Shown here one piece after another: positions 1 through 8,489 of a DNA stretch of 64,000 bases. The notes under the pieces were generated by a model. It did no database searches. It was not told the origin of the DNA and saw only the letters and a program-made list of their open reading frames with translations. This DNA is from Pseudodesulfovibrio thermohalotolerans (GTDB lineage: Bacteria; Desulfobacterota; Desulfovibrionia; Desulfovibrionales; Desulfovibrionaceae): assembly GCF_021353295.2 (NCBI RefSeq), contig NZ_CP120635.1:3377501-3441500 (forward strand). The letters are read 5' to 3'. Position numbers and translations under genes: made by a program. Position 1 is the stretch's first letter; each line of letters starts with the position of its first letter.

Positions 1-416
1 CGCCCCGCCACCTCGAACAGGTCCAGGGCCGCGAAGAGCACGGCGTTGGCCGGCGAGCCTATCATGGACCCCATGCCCCCGATGGCCGCGCCGTAGATGG
101 CAGAACACATGAGCACCGTGGTCATGCCCGTCACGCCACGGTCAGCGAAACCGCGGTCCAGCCTCTTCAGCATCGGGATCAGTGTCAGAACCGTGATCGT
201 GTTGGGAATAAAGGAGGAAAGCGCCGCAGAAGCCGCAATGATATAGAGCAGGACCCGCGAGGCTTTTCCCTTGCTGCGCCTGAGCGCCCAGGCAACGAAT
301 CCGTCCGTGATGCGCGTCGCGGCCATGAGCTGGTACACGAGGTACCCGCACGCGAAGAGCAGAATCAGGGGCAGTCTCCCCCACAAATAAGCGGTCACGT
401 CGGTCAGCGATTCCAC
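1..416 (-). CDS. SLC13/DASS-type anion permease, N-terminal part (cut by window edge)
   Basis: This is the first ~138 residues of an integral membrane transporter; the rest lies beyond the window edge. The translation is strongly hydrophobic and carries two stretches typical of the ion-transporter (SLC13/ArsB/CitM) superfamily: SSFIPNTITVLTLIP, an SNT-like helix-break signature (here PNT), and GAAIGGMGSMIGSPANAV, a glycine-rich loop that usually lines the substrate site. The GTG start at 416 has GGAG about 7 bases upstream. It lies 55 bp downstream of the EAL gene on the same strand, so the two may be co-transcribed. In sulfate reducers such permeases often move sulfate or dicarboxylates, but the substrate cannot be told from this fragment. 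Confidence 0.75.
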   Translation of the reverse strand, partial: MESLTDVTAYLWGRLPLILLFACGYLVYQLMAATRITDGFVAWALRRSKGKASRVLLYIIAASAALSSFIPNTITVLTLIPMLKRLDRGFADRGVTGMTTVLMCSAIYGAAIGGMGSMIGSPANAVLFAALDLFEVAG

Positions 417-471
417 GGCATCTCCAGGTCGGAAGTCTGTTCCGGCAATGGACCGCGTCCGCGCCGGGATG

Positions 472-1701
472 TCAACAGCCTGCCTGGCAGGCCATCTCCA
501 TGCAGGCCGTGTAGCGCAAACCGCTAAGGCTGAAAAACGGACGGCTCACCATGCAGGCCCGCTCCCCGGTATAAGCCGAGACAAAAGGCTGCGTGACGAA
601 CTTGTCGTAGCCCATATCGAGATAGAGCACGTAATCCTCGGCCGAGAGGTCCGCTCCCTTGGGCGTGCCCCGGACCGCGCCAGCTCCCTTGCCGCGATGC
701 GCCCGGTGGGTAACCTGCACTCCCCTGTCGTCCACAACGAACAGGGAAATAACTCCTTTTCGGCCCTGCACCAGAGACCGGCACACGTCGTCGAACCTGT
801 CCTCGGTCATATTCGCGAGCTTGTTGCAGATGGAGGTCGCGGTTCGAAAGATGTCACTGAACAGTTCCTTCTTTGCCCGGACCTGCTGGTGCTTCTTGGC
901 CTTGTACTTTTTGTGAACCGTCGCCATCTTGTCGAAGAACTGCCGGGCCGGATCGTCGCCCGGAGCCCCGTCCTCCTTGGCATAGTAATAGCCCTGCTGC
1001 AATTGGACTCCGGCCGACAGAAGGCGAAGGGATTCCTCCTCGCTCTCGACGCACTGGGCCGCGACCACGCTGCCCACCCGGCAGGCCTGATCCATGAACG
1101 CCTCCAAGGTCCTGCGGGAATTGCCTTCGTCCCCATCCCCGGCGAAGAATGAGCGGTTGATCTTGACGTAGGCGGGTTTGACCCGGGACAAAATATGGCT
1201 GAAGGGATGGTCCACGGCGCAGTTGTCGAGGCAGACCATGAGCCCCACCTCGCGCAGGGACCGCGTATACGCCTCGATTTCGCCGAGATATGGAGCGTTC
1301 AAGGGGCATTCCAGGATCACGTTGGACAGGGGAATTCCCGCGGCCTTGATCTGATCCACGACAAACATGCTCTGCCGGCCGACCTCCGGAATGATGAGCG
1401 GATTGACGTTCAGGAACAGGAGCAGTTGCCCGTAATGCGCATGGATCGGCTTGAACTGCTCCAAGGCCCGCGCCCTGCACAGCCGATCCACCTCCACGAT
1501 GACGTCCGGGCTCAGGTCCTCGCTGAAGAGCGCTTCCGAACCGATCCCGTTGTGTTGGCCGCCTCGGGAATAGACTTCAAAGCCAACGATGGATTTGGTG
1601 GAGATGGAAACGACGGGCTGGAAAAGAGGGGTCACATCCCGGGAGTTGATTATCTCCCGTATTTTTCGCTCGTCGACCTTGGTTTCGGCTTGTCCTGACA
1701 T
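472..1701 (-). CDS. Degenerate EAL-domain protein with C-terminal Cache/YkuI-like domain
   Basis: A 409-residue soluble protein of the cyclic-di-GMP phosphodiesterase fold. Residues ~20-245 form an EAL domain (QPVVSISTKSIVGFEVYSR at the EAL position, E42). The metal ligands N98, E131 and D159 and the lysine in VKINRSF (K180) are kept. However, the usual DDFG is DNCA, so the second essential aspartate is lost, and AEGVE reads AQCVE. Residues ~300-409 look like the PAS/Cache-like domain that follows EAL in YkuI (ISLFVVDDRG, QPFVSAYTGE). I chose the ATG at 1701 over one 24 codons upstream because GGGAG sits 6-7 bases before it. It is probably a c-di-GMP binder or sensor, not an active enzyme. 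It is divergent from dnaE. Confidence 0.8.
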   Translation of the reverse strand: MSGQAETKVDERKIREIINSRDVTPLFQPVVSISTKSIVGFEVYSRGGQHNGIGSEALFSEDLSPDVIVEVDRLCRARALEQFKPIHAHYGQLLLFLNVNPLIIPEVGRQSMFVVDQIKAAGIPLSNVILECPLNAPYLGEIEAYTRSLREVGLMVCLDNCAVDHPFSHILSRVKPAYVKINRSFFAGDGDEGNSRRTLEAFMDQACRVGSVVAAQCVESEEESLRLLSAGVQLQQGYYYAKEDGAPGDDPARQFFDKMATVHKKYKAKKHQQVRAKKELFSDIFRTATSICNKLANMTEDRFDDVCRSLVQGRKGVISLFVVDDRGVQVTHRAHRGKGAGAVRGTPKGADLSAEDYVLYLDMGYDKFVTQPFVSAYTGERACMVSRPFFSLSGLRYTACMEMACQAGC

Positions 1702-1888
1702 TTCGCTCCCGCCTGCCGGACCAACTCCGGGAAAAGGATTATTTTTCTCAATTGGGTTAACCGGATCACGCACATATGGTCAATAGTCAAAGCGTATCAT
1801 CCGCTTCCGCACCGGCCCGGGAATCTCCTCTGGCAGTCCCAACGGCTTTACGCTATTATCATTCTTCCACCACAAGGAGTATCATCAA

Positions 1889-4800
1889 GTGGCCGAATTT
1901 GTTCATCTTCACGTCCATACCGAATACAGCCTCCTGGACGGCGCCATCCGAATCAAAGACCTGCTTACCCGGACCAAGGATTTGGGTATGCCGGCCGTGG
2001 CCATCACCGATCACGGGTCCATGTACGGAGCCGTGGTCTTCTTCATGGCCGCAAAGGAGTTGGGCATCAAGCCGATCATCGGTTGCGAGGTCTACGTGGC
2101 CCCGGGCGATCTGGACGATGAGGATGCGCACACTCGCAAGGATCACGGCGGCGGCTACCACCTGGTCCTGCTGGCCAAGAACCAGCGCGGGTACAAGAAC
2201 CTCATCAAACTGGTCTCCACCGGCTACCTGGACGGCTTTTACTATAAACCCCGTGTCTGCAAGCACTTGCTGAAGAAACACTCCGAAGGGCTTATAGCCC
2301 TGTCCGCCTGTCTGGCGGGCGAGGTGCCCCGCAAGCTCATGAACGAGGGGCTCGCGGCGGGCGTGGAAACGGCACGGGTCTACGAATCCATCTTCCCCGG
2401 GAATTTCTATCTGGAGCTTCAGGACAACGGCATATCCAAGCAGACCCGGCTCAACGAGCTGCTCATAAAGTGCGCCGAGGAAACCGGCCTCCCCCTGGTG
2501 GCCACCAACGACTGCCACTACCTGACCGCCGAGGACTACGAAGCGCACGACACCCTGCTCTGCATCCAGACCCAGACCACGGTGGACGCGGAGAAGCGGT
2601 TCCGCATGGAAACCCGCGAACTCTACTTCAAGACCCCGGAAGAGATGGAGCGCGCGTTCGCCCACGTGCCCGAGGCCATCCAGAACACCCAGCGCATCGC
2701 GGAAATGTGCAACCTCGAAATCGAGCTGGGCAACTACTATTTCCCGGAATACGAGCTGCCTGAAGGCGTGTCCATGAACGAGGAGTTCGACCGCCTCTGC
2801 CGCGAGGGATTGCAACGCCGCCTGAACACCATCACTTATGAGGTGGACGAGGAAAAATACTGGAAACGGCTGGACTACGAACTCGGCGTCATCAAGGAGA
2901 TGGGCTTCCCGGCGTACTTCCTCATCGTTCAGGACTTCATCAACTGGGCCAAGGACCACCGCATCCCGGTCGGGCCCGGCCGTGGTTCCGCCGCAGGCTC
3001 CATCGTGGCCTGGTCGCTCAAGATCACCAACCTCGACCCGCTCCCCTACGATCTGCTGTTCGAACGCTTCCTCAACGTGGAGCGCGTATCCATGCCGGAT
3101 ATCGACGTGGACTTCTGCGAGCGGCGCCGCCTTGAGGTGGTCAAGTACTGCGCCCAGAAGTACGGCACGGACCGGGTGGCTCAGATCACTACCTTCGGAA
3201 CCATGAAGACCAAGGCGGTCATCAAGGACGTGGGCCGCGCCATGGGCATGACCTTTGGCGAGACCGACCGCATCGCCAAGCTCATCCCCGACGACCCGGC
3301 GGTCATGGCCAAGCTGCTCGGCGTTGACAAGGCCAAGATCACCGTGCCGAACGCGGTCAAGGCCGTGGCCGAGCTGGACGACATGGTCGCCACCGATCCC
3401 AAGGTGGCCAAGCTCATAGACATTTCCACCAGGCTGGAGGGACTGTGCCGCCACGCCTCCACGCACGCGGCGGGCGTGGTCATCTCCAACAAGCCCATGA
3501 CCGAGTACCTTCCTCTCTACAAGGGGAAGAAGGGCGAAATCGTGACCCAGTTCGACATGAAGAAGGTCGAGAAAGTCGGCCTCATCAAGTTCGACTTCCT
3601 GGGTCTGCGAACCATGACGGTCATCGAGGACTGCCTGGACATCATCCGCGAACAGGGCAAGACCGCGCCGAACCTGGACACCCTGCACCTGGACGACCCG
3701 GACACCTTCGCCATCTTCGCCAAAGGCGACACGGACGGCATTTTCCAGGTGGAATCCTCGGGTATGCGCAAATACCTGCGGATGCTCCGGCCGGACCGCT
3801 TTGAAGACCTCGTCGCCATGCTCGCCCTGTACCGGCCGGGCCCCCTGGGCATGATCGGCTCCCACGGGGTCTCCATGGTCGACGAATTCATCATGCGCAA
3901 GCACGGCGAGATCGAGGTCACCTACCCCCACCCGTCGCTTGAGGAGACCCTCAAACCCACCTACGGGGTCATGGTCTACCAGGAGCAGGTCATGGCCACG
4001 GCCATGGTCATCGCCAACTATTCTCTGGGTGAAGGCGACCTGCTGCGCCGCGCCATGGGTAAGAAGATCACCGAGGAGATGGCAAAGCAGCGTTCCCGCT
4101 TCCTCGAAGGCTCGCGGGAAAACGGCATCGACGACGCCGTGGCCAACGACATCTTCGACACCATGGAGAAATTCGCGGCATACGGCTTCAACAAGTCCCA
4201 CTCCGCGGCCTATGCGCTCATCTCCTACCACACCGCCTATCTCAAGGCCCATTTCCCGGTGGAGTTCATGGCCGCGCTCATGTCCACGGAAATGAACAAC
4301 ACCGAAAAGATCATCATGTACGTCAACGCCTGCCGCGACATGGAGATCACGGTCCGCCAGCCGGACATCAACTCGGGCCATGCGCGATTTTCGGTCAAGG
4401 ACGGGGAAATTCTGTTCGCCATGGCGGCCATCAAGAACGTGGGCGAAGAAGCCATCAACGAGATCGCGGCCGAGCGCACGGCGAACGGTCCGTTCTCCAA
4501 CATCTTCGATTTCTGCGAGCGCGTGAACCTGCGCCGCGTGACCAAGCGAGTCCTCGAATCGCTCATCAAGGCGGGCGCGCTGGACTGCTTCTCCTGCTCC
4601 CGCGCCGCCCTGCTGGAGGACCTCGACAAGGCCGTCGCCCTGGGCCAGAAAAAGGCCAAGGAAAAAGAATCGGGGATGCTCAACATGTTCGACATGCTCG
4701 GCGGCGGGGAAAAGAAGGACGGCTCCGTCACGCCCACCTGCTCCCTGTGCGAGGAGTTCGACGACCGCGAGAAGCTTCAGCTCGAAAAGGAGGTCCTCGG

Positions 4801-5443
4801 CTTCTTCCTGTCCGGGCACCCGCTGCTGGCCTACCGGCACGACATGCAACGGCTGCGCACCGTGACGTTGGAGGAATGCAAGACCATCCCCAACGGCACT
4901 GAAGTCCGCGTGGCCGTAATCATCCCGGACTACAAGCAGTTCATCACCCGCAAGGGCGACCCCATGGCCTTCTGCTCCGCCGAGGATCTGACCACGTACG
5001 GCGAGATCACCATGCTGCCCAATGTCTACGCCGAGGCGCGCGAATTGCTCGACGCGGACCGCCCCCTGCTGGTTCTGGGAAAGATCGATGTACGCGAAGA
5101 ACCCGGCGGCCCCGAGGACGCTCCCAAGTCCGCCAAGATACTGGCCGACAAGGTCCAGCTCCTGGCCGACGCGGCCCAGGGATCGGACCAGCCCGTGTCC
5201 CTTTGGATCGGCGAAAAGAACGCCGTGGACGCCCACCTCAACGCGCTCAAGGTGATCCTGAAACGCTATCCCGGCACCACCAGCGTCAACCTCGGCATCA
5301 TCACCCGCGAATCCGTAATCAACCTTCGGCTGGGCAACGGCTGGAAGGTCTTCCCCGGCCGGGACTTCTGGAAGGAAGTGGAGGCGTGGCAAAACGGCGA
5401 CGCCAAAGCGTACCGCGCCGAGGCCGAAGCCGAGCTTCTGTAG
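1889..5443 (+). CDS. dnaE: DNA polymerase III alpha subunit (DnaE)
   Basis: The replicative polymerase catalytic subunit, 1184 residues, the usual size for DnaE1. The N-terminal PHP domain begins at once with HLHVHTEYS (H8, H10). The polymerase active site is PDIDVDF (D404/D406/D408), with the third catalytic aspartate at D569 in KFDFLGL. The finger domain, the helix-hairpin-helix region (NIFDFCERVNLRR) and a C-terminal OB-type region follow. The start is GTG, preceded by AAGGAG about 10 bases upstream. There is no exonuclease insertion, so proofreading must come from a separate DnaQ. The gene stands alone, divergent from the EAL gene and followed by strong hairpins. A long open frame on the opposite strand is a codon-bias shadow. 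Confidence 0.98.
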   Translation: MAEFVHLHVHTEYSLLDGAIRIKDLLTRTKDLGMPAVAITDHGSMYGAVVFFMAAKELGIKPIIGCEVYVAPGDLDDEDAHTRKDHGGGYHLVLLAKNQRGYKNLIKLVSTGYLDGFYYKPRVCKHLLKKHSEGLIALSACLAGEVPRKLMNEGLAAGVETARVYESIFPGNFYLELQDNGISKQTRLNELLIKCAEETGLPLVATNDCHYLTAEDYEAHDTLLCIQTQTTVDAEKRFRMETRELYFKTPEEMERAFAHVPEAIQNTQRIAEMCNLEIELGNYYFPEYELPEGVSMNEEFDRLCREGLQRRLNTITYEVDEEKYWKRLDYELGVIKEMGFPAYFLIVQDFINWAKDHRIPVGPGRGSAAGSIVAWSLKITNLDPLPYDLLFERFLNVERVSMPDIDVDFCERRRLEVVKYCAQKYGTDRVAQITTFGTMKTKAVIKDVGRAMGMTFGETDRIAKLIPDDPAVMAKLLGVDKAKITVPNAVKAVAELDDMVATDPKVAKLIDISTRLEGLCRHASTHAAGVVISNKPMTEYLPLYKGKKGEIVTQFDMKKVEKVGLIKFDFLGLRTMTVIEDCLDIIREQGKTAPNLDTLHLDDPDTFAIFAKGDTDGIFQVESSGMRKYLRMLRPDRFEDLVAMLALYRPGPLGMIGSHGVSMVDEFIMRKHGEIEVTYPHPSLEETLKPTYGVMVYQEQVMATAMVIANYSLGEGDLLRRAMGKKITEEMAKQRSRFLEGSRENGIDDAVANDIFDTMEKFAAYGFNKSHSAAYALISYHTAYLKAHFPVEFMAALMSTEMNNTEKIIMYVNACRDMEITVRQPDINSGHARFSVKDGEILFAMAAIKNVGEEAINEIAAERTANGPFSNIFDFCERVNLRRVTKRVLESLIKAGALDCFSCSRAALLEDLDKAVALGQKKAKEKESGMLNMFDMLGGGEKKDGSVTPTCSLCEEFDDREKLQLEKEVLGFFLSGHPLLAYRHDMQRLRTVTLEECKTIPNGTEVRVAVIIPDYKQFITRKGDPMAFCSAEDLTTYGEITMLPNVYAEARELLDADRPLLVLGKIDVREEPGGPEDAPKSAKILADKVQLLADAAQGSDQPVSLWIGEKNAVDAHLNALKVILKRYPGTTSVNLGIITRESVINLRLGNGWKVFPGRDFWKEVEAWQNGDAKAYRAEAEAELL

Positions 5444-5535
5444 TCCCCCATCCCCGCTCGGGCGTGTCGGTAATCCTTACACGCGCGCCCGACAAGCAAC
5501 CTCCCGATTTTCGAAGATATAGCTTTCCGCGCCCA

Positions 5536-5589
5536 AAGCCGCCCCTTGAGGCGGCTTGAGCGCCGGGACGCCGCGCAACGTCCCGGCGC
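5536..5589 (+). terminator. Two adjacent hairpins after dnaE
   Basis: Two perfect inverted repeats lie back to back: AAGCCGCC/GGCGGCTT (8 bp, loop 6) at 5536-5557, and GCGCCGGGACG/CGTCCCGGCGC (11 bp, loop 8) at 5560-5589. No U-run follows, only ACTACTCTCTT. They probably mark the 3' end of the dnaE transcript by stalling or RNA protection rather than classic intrinsic termination. The following ~170 bases, up to the sigma-54 site, are AT-rich and hold no gene. Confidence 0.45.
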
Positions 5590-5759
5590 ACTACTCTCTT
5601 AAGAATCCACACCGCTTTTTGCCGCATTTGCCTATTCAAGCCATAAAAACAATCTATCCAAACATCAAATGTGTAAATTTTTTTTAAATGTCGGATTTTT
5701 TCACACCTTGGGAGGGGGCTATTTGCCTTATACTTTCCATTATCTCGGATAGTTAAAAA

Positions 5760-5775
5760 TGGCCCACATTTTGCT
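5760..5775 (+). promoter_or_regulatory. Sigma-54 (-24/-12) promoter of the PEP-CTERM gene
   Basis: TGGCCCACATTTTGCT matches the RpoN consensus TGGCAC-N5-TTGCW, with GG and GC exactly 10 bases apart. Transcription would start near 5786, giving a ~50-base leader before the ATG at 5838. Enhancer-binding sites would be expected upstream in the AT-rich 5640-5750 stretch; none was identified by eye. Confidence 0.7.
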
Positions 5776-5837
5776 GATCATTCTTAAAAGCGAACCTGCA
5801 CGTTCCGCTTTAGACTCTTTAGCAAAAGGAAATAATC

Positions 5838-6863
5838 ATGAAGAGATTCGTCATTACCCTTCTTTTCATCGTCGGCATAATCGCCTTCACCCAAGCCGAT
5901 AGGGCCGAAGCGCTGAACCTGCCCACGGCGGACTCCGGATATGCCGTCACATACGGCAACTTCTATTCATATTCGCTTCCCATCCTCAAGGAATTCCTGG
6001 GTGACGAATACGATGTCCAGTCCTCGGTCGGCCAGATCAAGGATACCGTGGTCATCGCCACCGGCGCGGCCGGCACCCCGGTCAACGAAAACTTCCCGGG
6101 CATGGACAACGCCTACGAGACCCCGGGCGGCGCGAGCGGCGGCCCCACCTTCGGCACCGGCACCGTGACCGACCCGCCTCCGGCCCTGGAAAACGACCGG
6201 GAAGGCACTTGGGACGCGACCATCGCCAGCCTGGTCTCCTATCTGGACGGGCAGGCCCCCATCTTCTTCTTCAACAACAACCAGTCCGACAACGTCGTTG
6301 ACGGCGTGCCCCAGCAGAACCTCTGGGTTTGGGCCCAGATCGAGATTTGGAGCTCTTCCGACGAGTCGGCCGAGTCCATGTTCTTCGAGCTGACCAGCAC
6401 CAACGGCGACGGCTCCGGCGTGTACGGCGGCGACCCCTACGCCTATGACGCGCACGGCGCAGGCTACGTTCCGGCCCTGCCTGACAACCTGCCCACCGCG
6501 GGTACGGACTATGTCCTTTCCGGCGGCGACATATGCCTCGACGCCGGCCAGTCCCCCGTGTCCTGCGGCTCGGAAGACGTGGTGTACGGTCCGTTCGCCC
6601 ACAACCTGGGTTCCGACCGGGCGGCCTACGCGGTCATCGCTCCCGGACTGAACGACTTCCTGTTCGCCTGGAACGACGGGAACAGCCCCTACGACATGAT
6701 CTCCATCGACATCAACATGACCTCGCTCAACAGCGGCTACGAACAGGCGTACATCATGCCCGGCACCGTCTCTCAGACTCCCCCGGTGCCCGAGCCGGCA
6801 ACCTGGCTGTTCATGGGCCTCGGCCTCACCGGCCTGGCTCTCTTCCGGCGCTTCCGCCGCTAG
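5838..6863 (+). CDS. PEP-CTERM sorting-signal surface protein
   Basis: A 341-residue exported protein. Residues 1-25 are a cleavable signal peptide (MKRFVITLLFIVGIIAF, then ADRAEA). The C-terminus is a textbook PEP-CTERM tripartite signal: VPEP at 317-320, a hydrophobic helix (WLFMGLGLTGLALF) and a basic RRFRR tail. This is the target of an exosortase, which cleaves the tail and releases or anchors the protein outside the cell, usually together with exopolysaccharide. The body is acidic, rich in D/G/N/S and resembles no enzyme I recognise. It contains two cysteines (near LDAGQSPVSCG) that could form a disulfide. AAAGGAAATAATC precedes the ATG. It is monocistronic: sigma-54 promoter upstream, strong terminator downstream. 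No exosortase is in this window. Confidence 0.88.
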   Translation: MKRFVITLLFIVGIIAFTQADRAEALNLPTADSGYAVTYGNFYSYSLPILKEFLGDEYDVQSSVGQIKDTVVIATGAAGTPVNENFPGMDNAYETPGGASGGPTFGTGTVTDPPPALENDREGTWDATIASLVSYLDGQAPIFFFNNNQSDNVVDGVPQQNLWVWAQIEIWSSSDESAESMFFELTSTNGDGSGVYGGDPYAYDAHGAGYVPALPDNLPTAGTDYVLSGGDICLDAGQSPVSCGSEDVVYGPFAHNLGSDRAAYAVIAPGLNDFLFAWNDGNSPYDMISIDINMTSLNSGYEQAYIMPGTVSQTPPVPEPATWLFMGLGLTGLALFRRFRR

Positions 6864-6889
6864 ACCGAACGCCACGATTCCCGAACCAT

Positions 6890-6919
6890 AGCGGCCCCGC
6901 ATATGCGGGGCCGCTTTTT
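6890..6919 (+). terminator. Rho-independent terminator of the PEP-CTERM gene
   Basis: AGCGGCCCCGC / GCGGGGCCGCT is an 11-bp perfect stem with loop ATAT, followed by TTTTTG. It ends the PEP-CTERM transcript 26 bases after the stop codon. Confidence 0.93.
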
Positions 6920-6924
6920 GTTTG

Positions 6925-6953
6925 TTGACAAACCCCGCCGCGCTGGCAACCAT
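6925..6953 (+). promoter_or_regulatory. Possible sigma-70 promoter for the MazG-queD run
   Basis: A perfect -35 box TTGACA (6925-6930) is followed after 17 bases by AACCAT, a weak -10 box. The predicted start would fall at or next to the ATG at 6959, so the first mRNA may be leaderless. This fits the lack of a Shine-Dalgarno there. Confidence 0.4.
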
Positions 6954-6958
6954 GCGCC

Positions 6959-7321
6959 ATGAACGATTCACTTGACGAGCTCAACGAACGGCACCGGCGG
7001 TTCGTGGAAGAGCGCAATTGGCAGAAACACCAGACGCCCAAGAACCTAGTCATGGCCCTGACCGGAGAGGTCGGGGAACTGAACGAGCTGTTCCAGTGGC
7101 TCACCCCCGAGGAAAGCCGCACCGTGGCGGGCGATCGAAAGCGAGCCGTTGCCGAAGAGATGTCGGACGTGCTCATATATCTGGTCAGGCTGGCCGACGA
7201 ACTGGGCATCGACCTGGTTGCGGCGGCCCACGAAAAATGCGACACCAACGAACGGAAATATCCGGCCGAGGCGTTCCGCGACGGACGCATGAGGCCGCAC
7301 GAATACAAGGAGTCCAGATAA
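6959..7321 (+). CDS. MazG-like / dCTP-pyrophosphatase family protein
   Basis: A 120-residue all-helical nucleotide pyrophosphohydrolase of the single-domain MazG-like (RS21-C6/DCTPP1) group. It hydrolyses a noncanonical or excess NTP/dNTP to NMP and PPi. The Mg-binding glutamates are in TGEVGELNELFQW (ExxE) and AEEMSDVLIYL (EExxD), the family hallmark. The length is typical. No clear ribosome-binding site precedes the ATG; see the promoter just upstream. The stop overlaps the next ATG (TAATG), so it is translationally coupled to queD. House-cleaning of nucleotides is likely; the substrate is not known. Confidence 0.85.
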   Translation: MNDSLDELNERHRRFVEERNWQKHQTPKNLVMALTGEVGELNELFQWLTPEESRTVAGDRKRAVAEEMSDVLIYLVRLADELGIDLVAAAHEKCDTNERKYPAEAFRDGRMRPHEYKESR

Positions 7322-7701
7322 TGCCCGGCAAATGGAAATTGACCATCACCCAGGAGTTTTCGGCCTCGCACCAACTGCGCAACTACTGCGGCAAGTGCGA
7401 GAACATGCACGGCCACAACTTCGGCGTGGAAGTGGTGGTCGAGGGCGACACCCTGGACCCCAAGGTCCAGTACCTCGTGGACTTCAAGGAGTTGAAGCAG
7501 CGCACCAAGGCCGTGCTGGAAAAGCTCGACCACAAGCACCTCAACGAGGTGGAGTGCTTCACCGAGATCAACCCCTCCTCCGAGAATCTGGCCATGTTCA
7601 TCTACCGGAACCTCAAGGGCACCCTGCCTGAAAACGTTTCCCTGGTGGAGGTCTCCGTCTCGGAGAAAAACTCGTCCAAGGCCACCTACTGGGAAGAATA
7701 A
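7321..7701 (+). CDS. queD: 6-carboxy-5,6,7,8-tetrahydropterin synthase (QueD)
   Basis: A 126-residue enzyme of the PTPS fold. It converts dihydroneopterin triphosphate to 6-carboxytetrahydropterin, the first dedicated step to queuosine in tRNA. The zinc ligands are H17 (FSASHQL), H30 and H32, and the catalytic cysteine is C26 in the Cys-x3-His-Gly-His motif (CENMHGH) that separates QueD from eukaryotic PTPS. A second Cys at 23 lies nearby. E and D residues near LDHKHLNE form the catalytic triad region, and E near the C-terminus (VEVSVSE) is the pterin anchor. The start overlaps the MazG stop by one base and the stop overlaps the next start in the same way. Confidence 0.93.
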   Translation: MPGKWKLTITQEFSASHQLRNYCGKCENMHGHNFGVEVVVEGDTLDPKVQYLVDFKELKQRTKAVLEKLDHKHLNEVECFTEINPSSENLAMFIYRNLKGTLPENVSLVEVSVSEKNSSKATYWEE

Positions 7702-7979
7702 TGTCGACGGAGCGAGACGAGAAACGCGGCGAAATCAACGGAATGTCCTACGGGAAGATCATGACTTCCCTGCTCATCCCCAAGGACAGCCGGTCCAACC
7801 CCAAACGAATCCTGGGCGGCATCGCCTTTCTGGCCTTTGTCTGCTTCTTCGTGTTCGGCACCATGTATCGCGGCTGCGAACGTGTGGACCAGTCCGGCTG
7901 CCCGCTGCCCGCAGTGGAGCGGACCGCTCCGGGCCAAGGCATGGAGCAAACCGCTCCGGCCCCGGGAAAAGAAGGCTAG
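7701..7979 (+). CDS. Small single-pass membrane protein, unknown
   Basis: A 92-residue protein I do not recognise. It has a charged N-terminal ~37 residues, one transmembrane helix (ILGGIAFLAFVCFFVFGT, ~37-55), then a short tail with two cysteines (YRGCERVDQSGC) and a Pro/Gly-rich end. By the positive-inside rule the N-terminus is cytoplasmic and the cysteine-bearing tail periplasmic. The ATG overlaps the queD stop (TAATG) and the stop is 2 bases before dtd, so it is a true member of the operon and not a chance frame. Confidence 0.65.
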   Translation: MSTERDEKRGEINGMSYGKIMTSLLIPKDSRSNPKRILGGIAFLAFVCFFVFGTMYRGCERVDQSGCPLPAVERTAPGQGMEQTAPAPGKEG

Positions 7980-7981
7980 CC

Positions 7982-8446
7982 GTGCGCATCGTCATCCAGC
8001 GTGTTTCGGACGCCAAGGTCACGGTGCAGGACGCTACGGTCGGAGAGATAGGCACCGGCCTGCTCGCGCTCGTCGGATTCGGCGGCGCGGACAAGGCGGA
8101 CTTTCCCGACACCCCGACCTGGCGCAAGATGCTCGACAAACTGTTCAACATGCGCGTCTTCCCGGACGAGAGCGGCAAATTCGACCTTTCCCTAAGCGAC
8201 ATCAAGGGCGATCTGATGCTCGTCTCCCAGTTCACGCTCTACGCGGACTGCCGCAAGGGACGCCGCCCGTCCTTCACCGACGCCTGCCATCCCTACGTCG
8301 CGGAATCCCTGTTCGACAGGTTCACCGAAGACGCGCGCAAGCTCGCGCCGGGGGGCTTCGCCACGGGCCGATTCGGCGCTGAAATGCTCCTGGACTTCAC
8401 CAACTGGGGACCCGTAACCATCATTCTCGATTCCGACGAGCTCTAA
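7982..8446 (+). CDS. dtd: D-aminoacyl-tRNA deacylase
   Basis: A 154-residue homochirality proofreader that removes D-amino acids (and glycine) from mischarged tRNAs. The two family signatures are present: SQFTL at 82-86 and NWGP at 141-144, the cross-subunit Gly-Pro motif. The start is GTG, two bases after the preceding stop. The length is close to the E. coli enzyme. It shares the operon with queD, another tRNA-quality gene. Confidence 0.94.
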   Translation: MRIVIQRVSDAKVTVQDATVGEIGTGLLALVGFGGADKADFPDTPTWRKMLDKLFNMRVFPDESGKFDLSLSDIKGDLMLVSQFTLYADCRKGRRPSFTDACHPYVAESLFDRFTEDARKLAPGGFATGRFGAEMLLDFTNWGPVTIILDSDEL

Positions 8447-8489
8447 CCGCGCCGCCTCCCCCCGCGTCCACGCTCCACCCCGGCATCCC

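Noticed and set aside
1859..5392. 1177-codon open frame antisense to dnaE
   Set aside because: It mirrors dnaE codons exactly, is Val/His/Asp/Gly-rich with no domain, and arises from third-position GC bias. The same holds for the long frames opposite topA (35073-37823), the Lon gene, nrdJ and rnc.
5705..5732. Sigma-70 promoter TTGGGA...TATACT before the PEP-CTERM gene
   Set aside because: Spacing is only 15 bases and the nearby sigma-54 box is far better.
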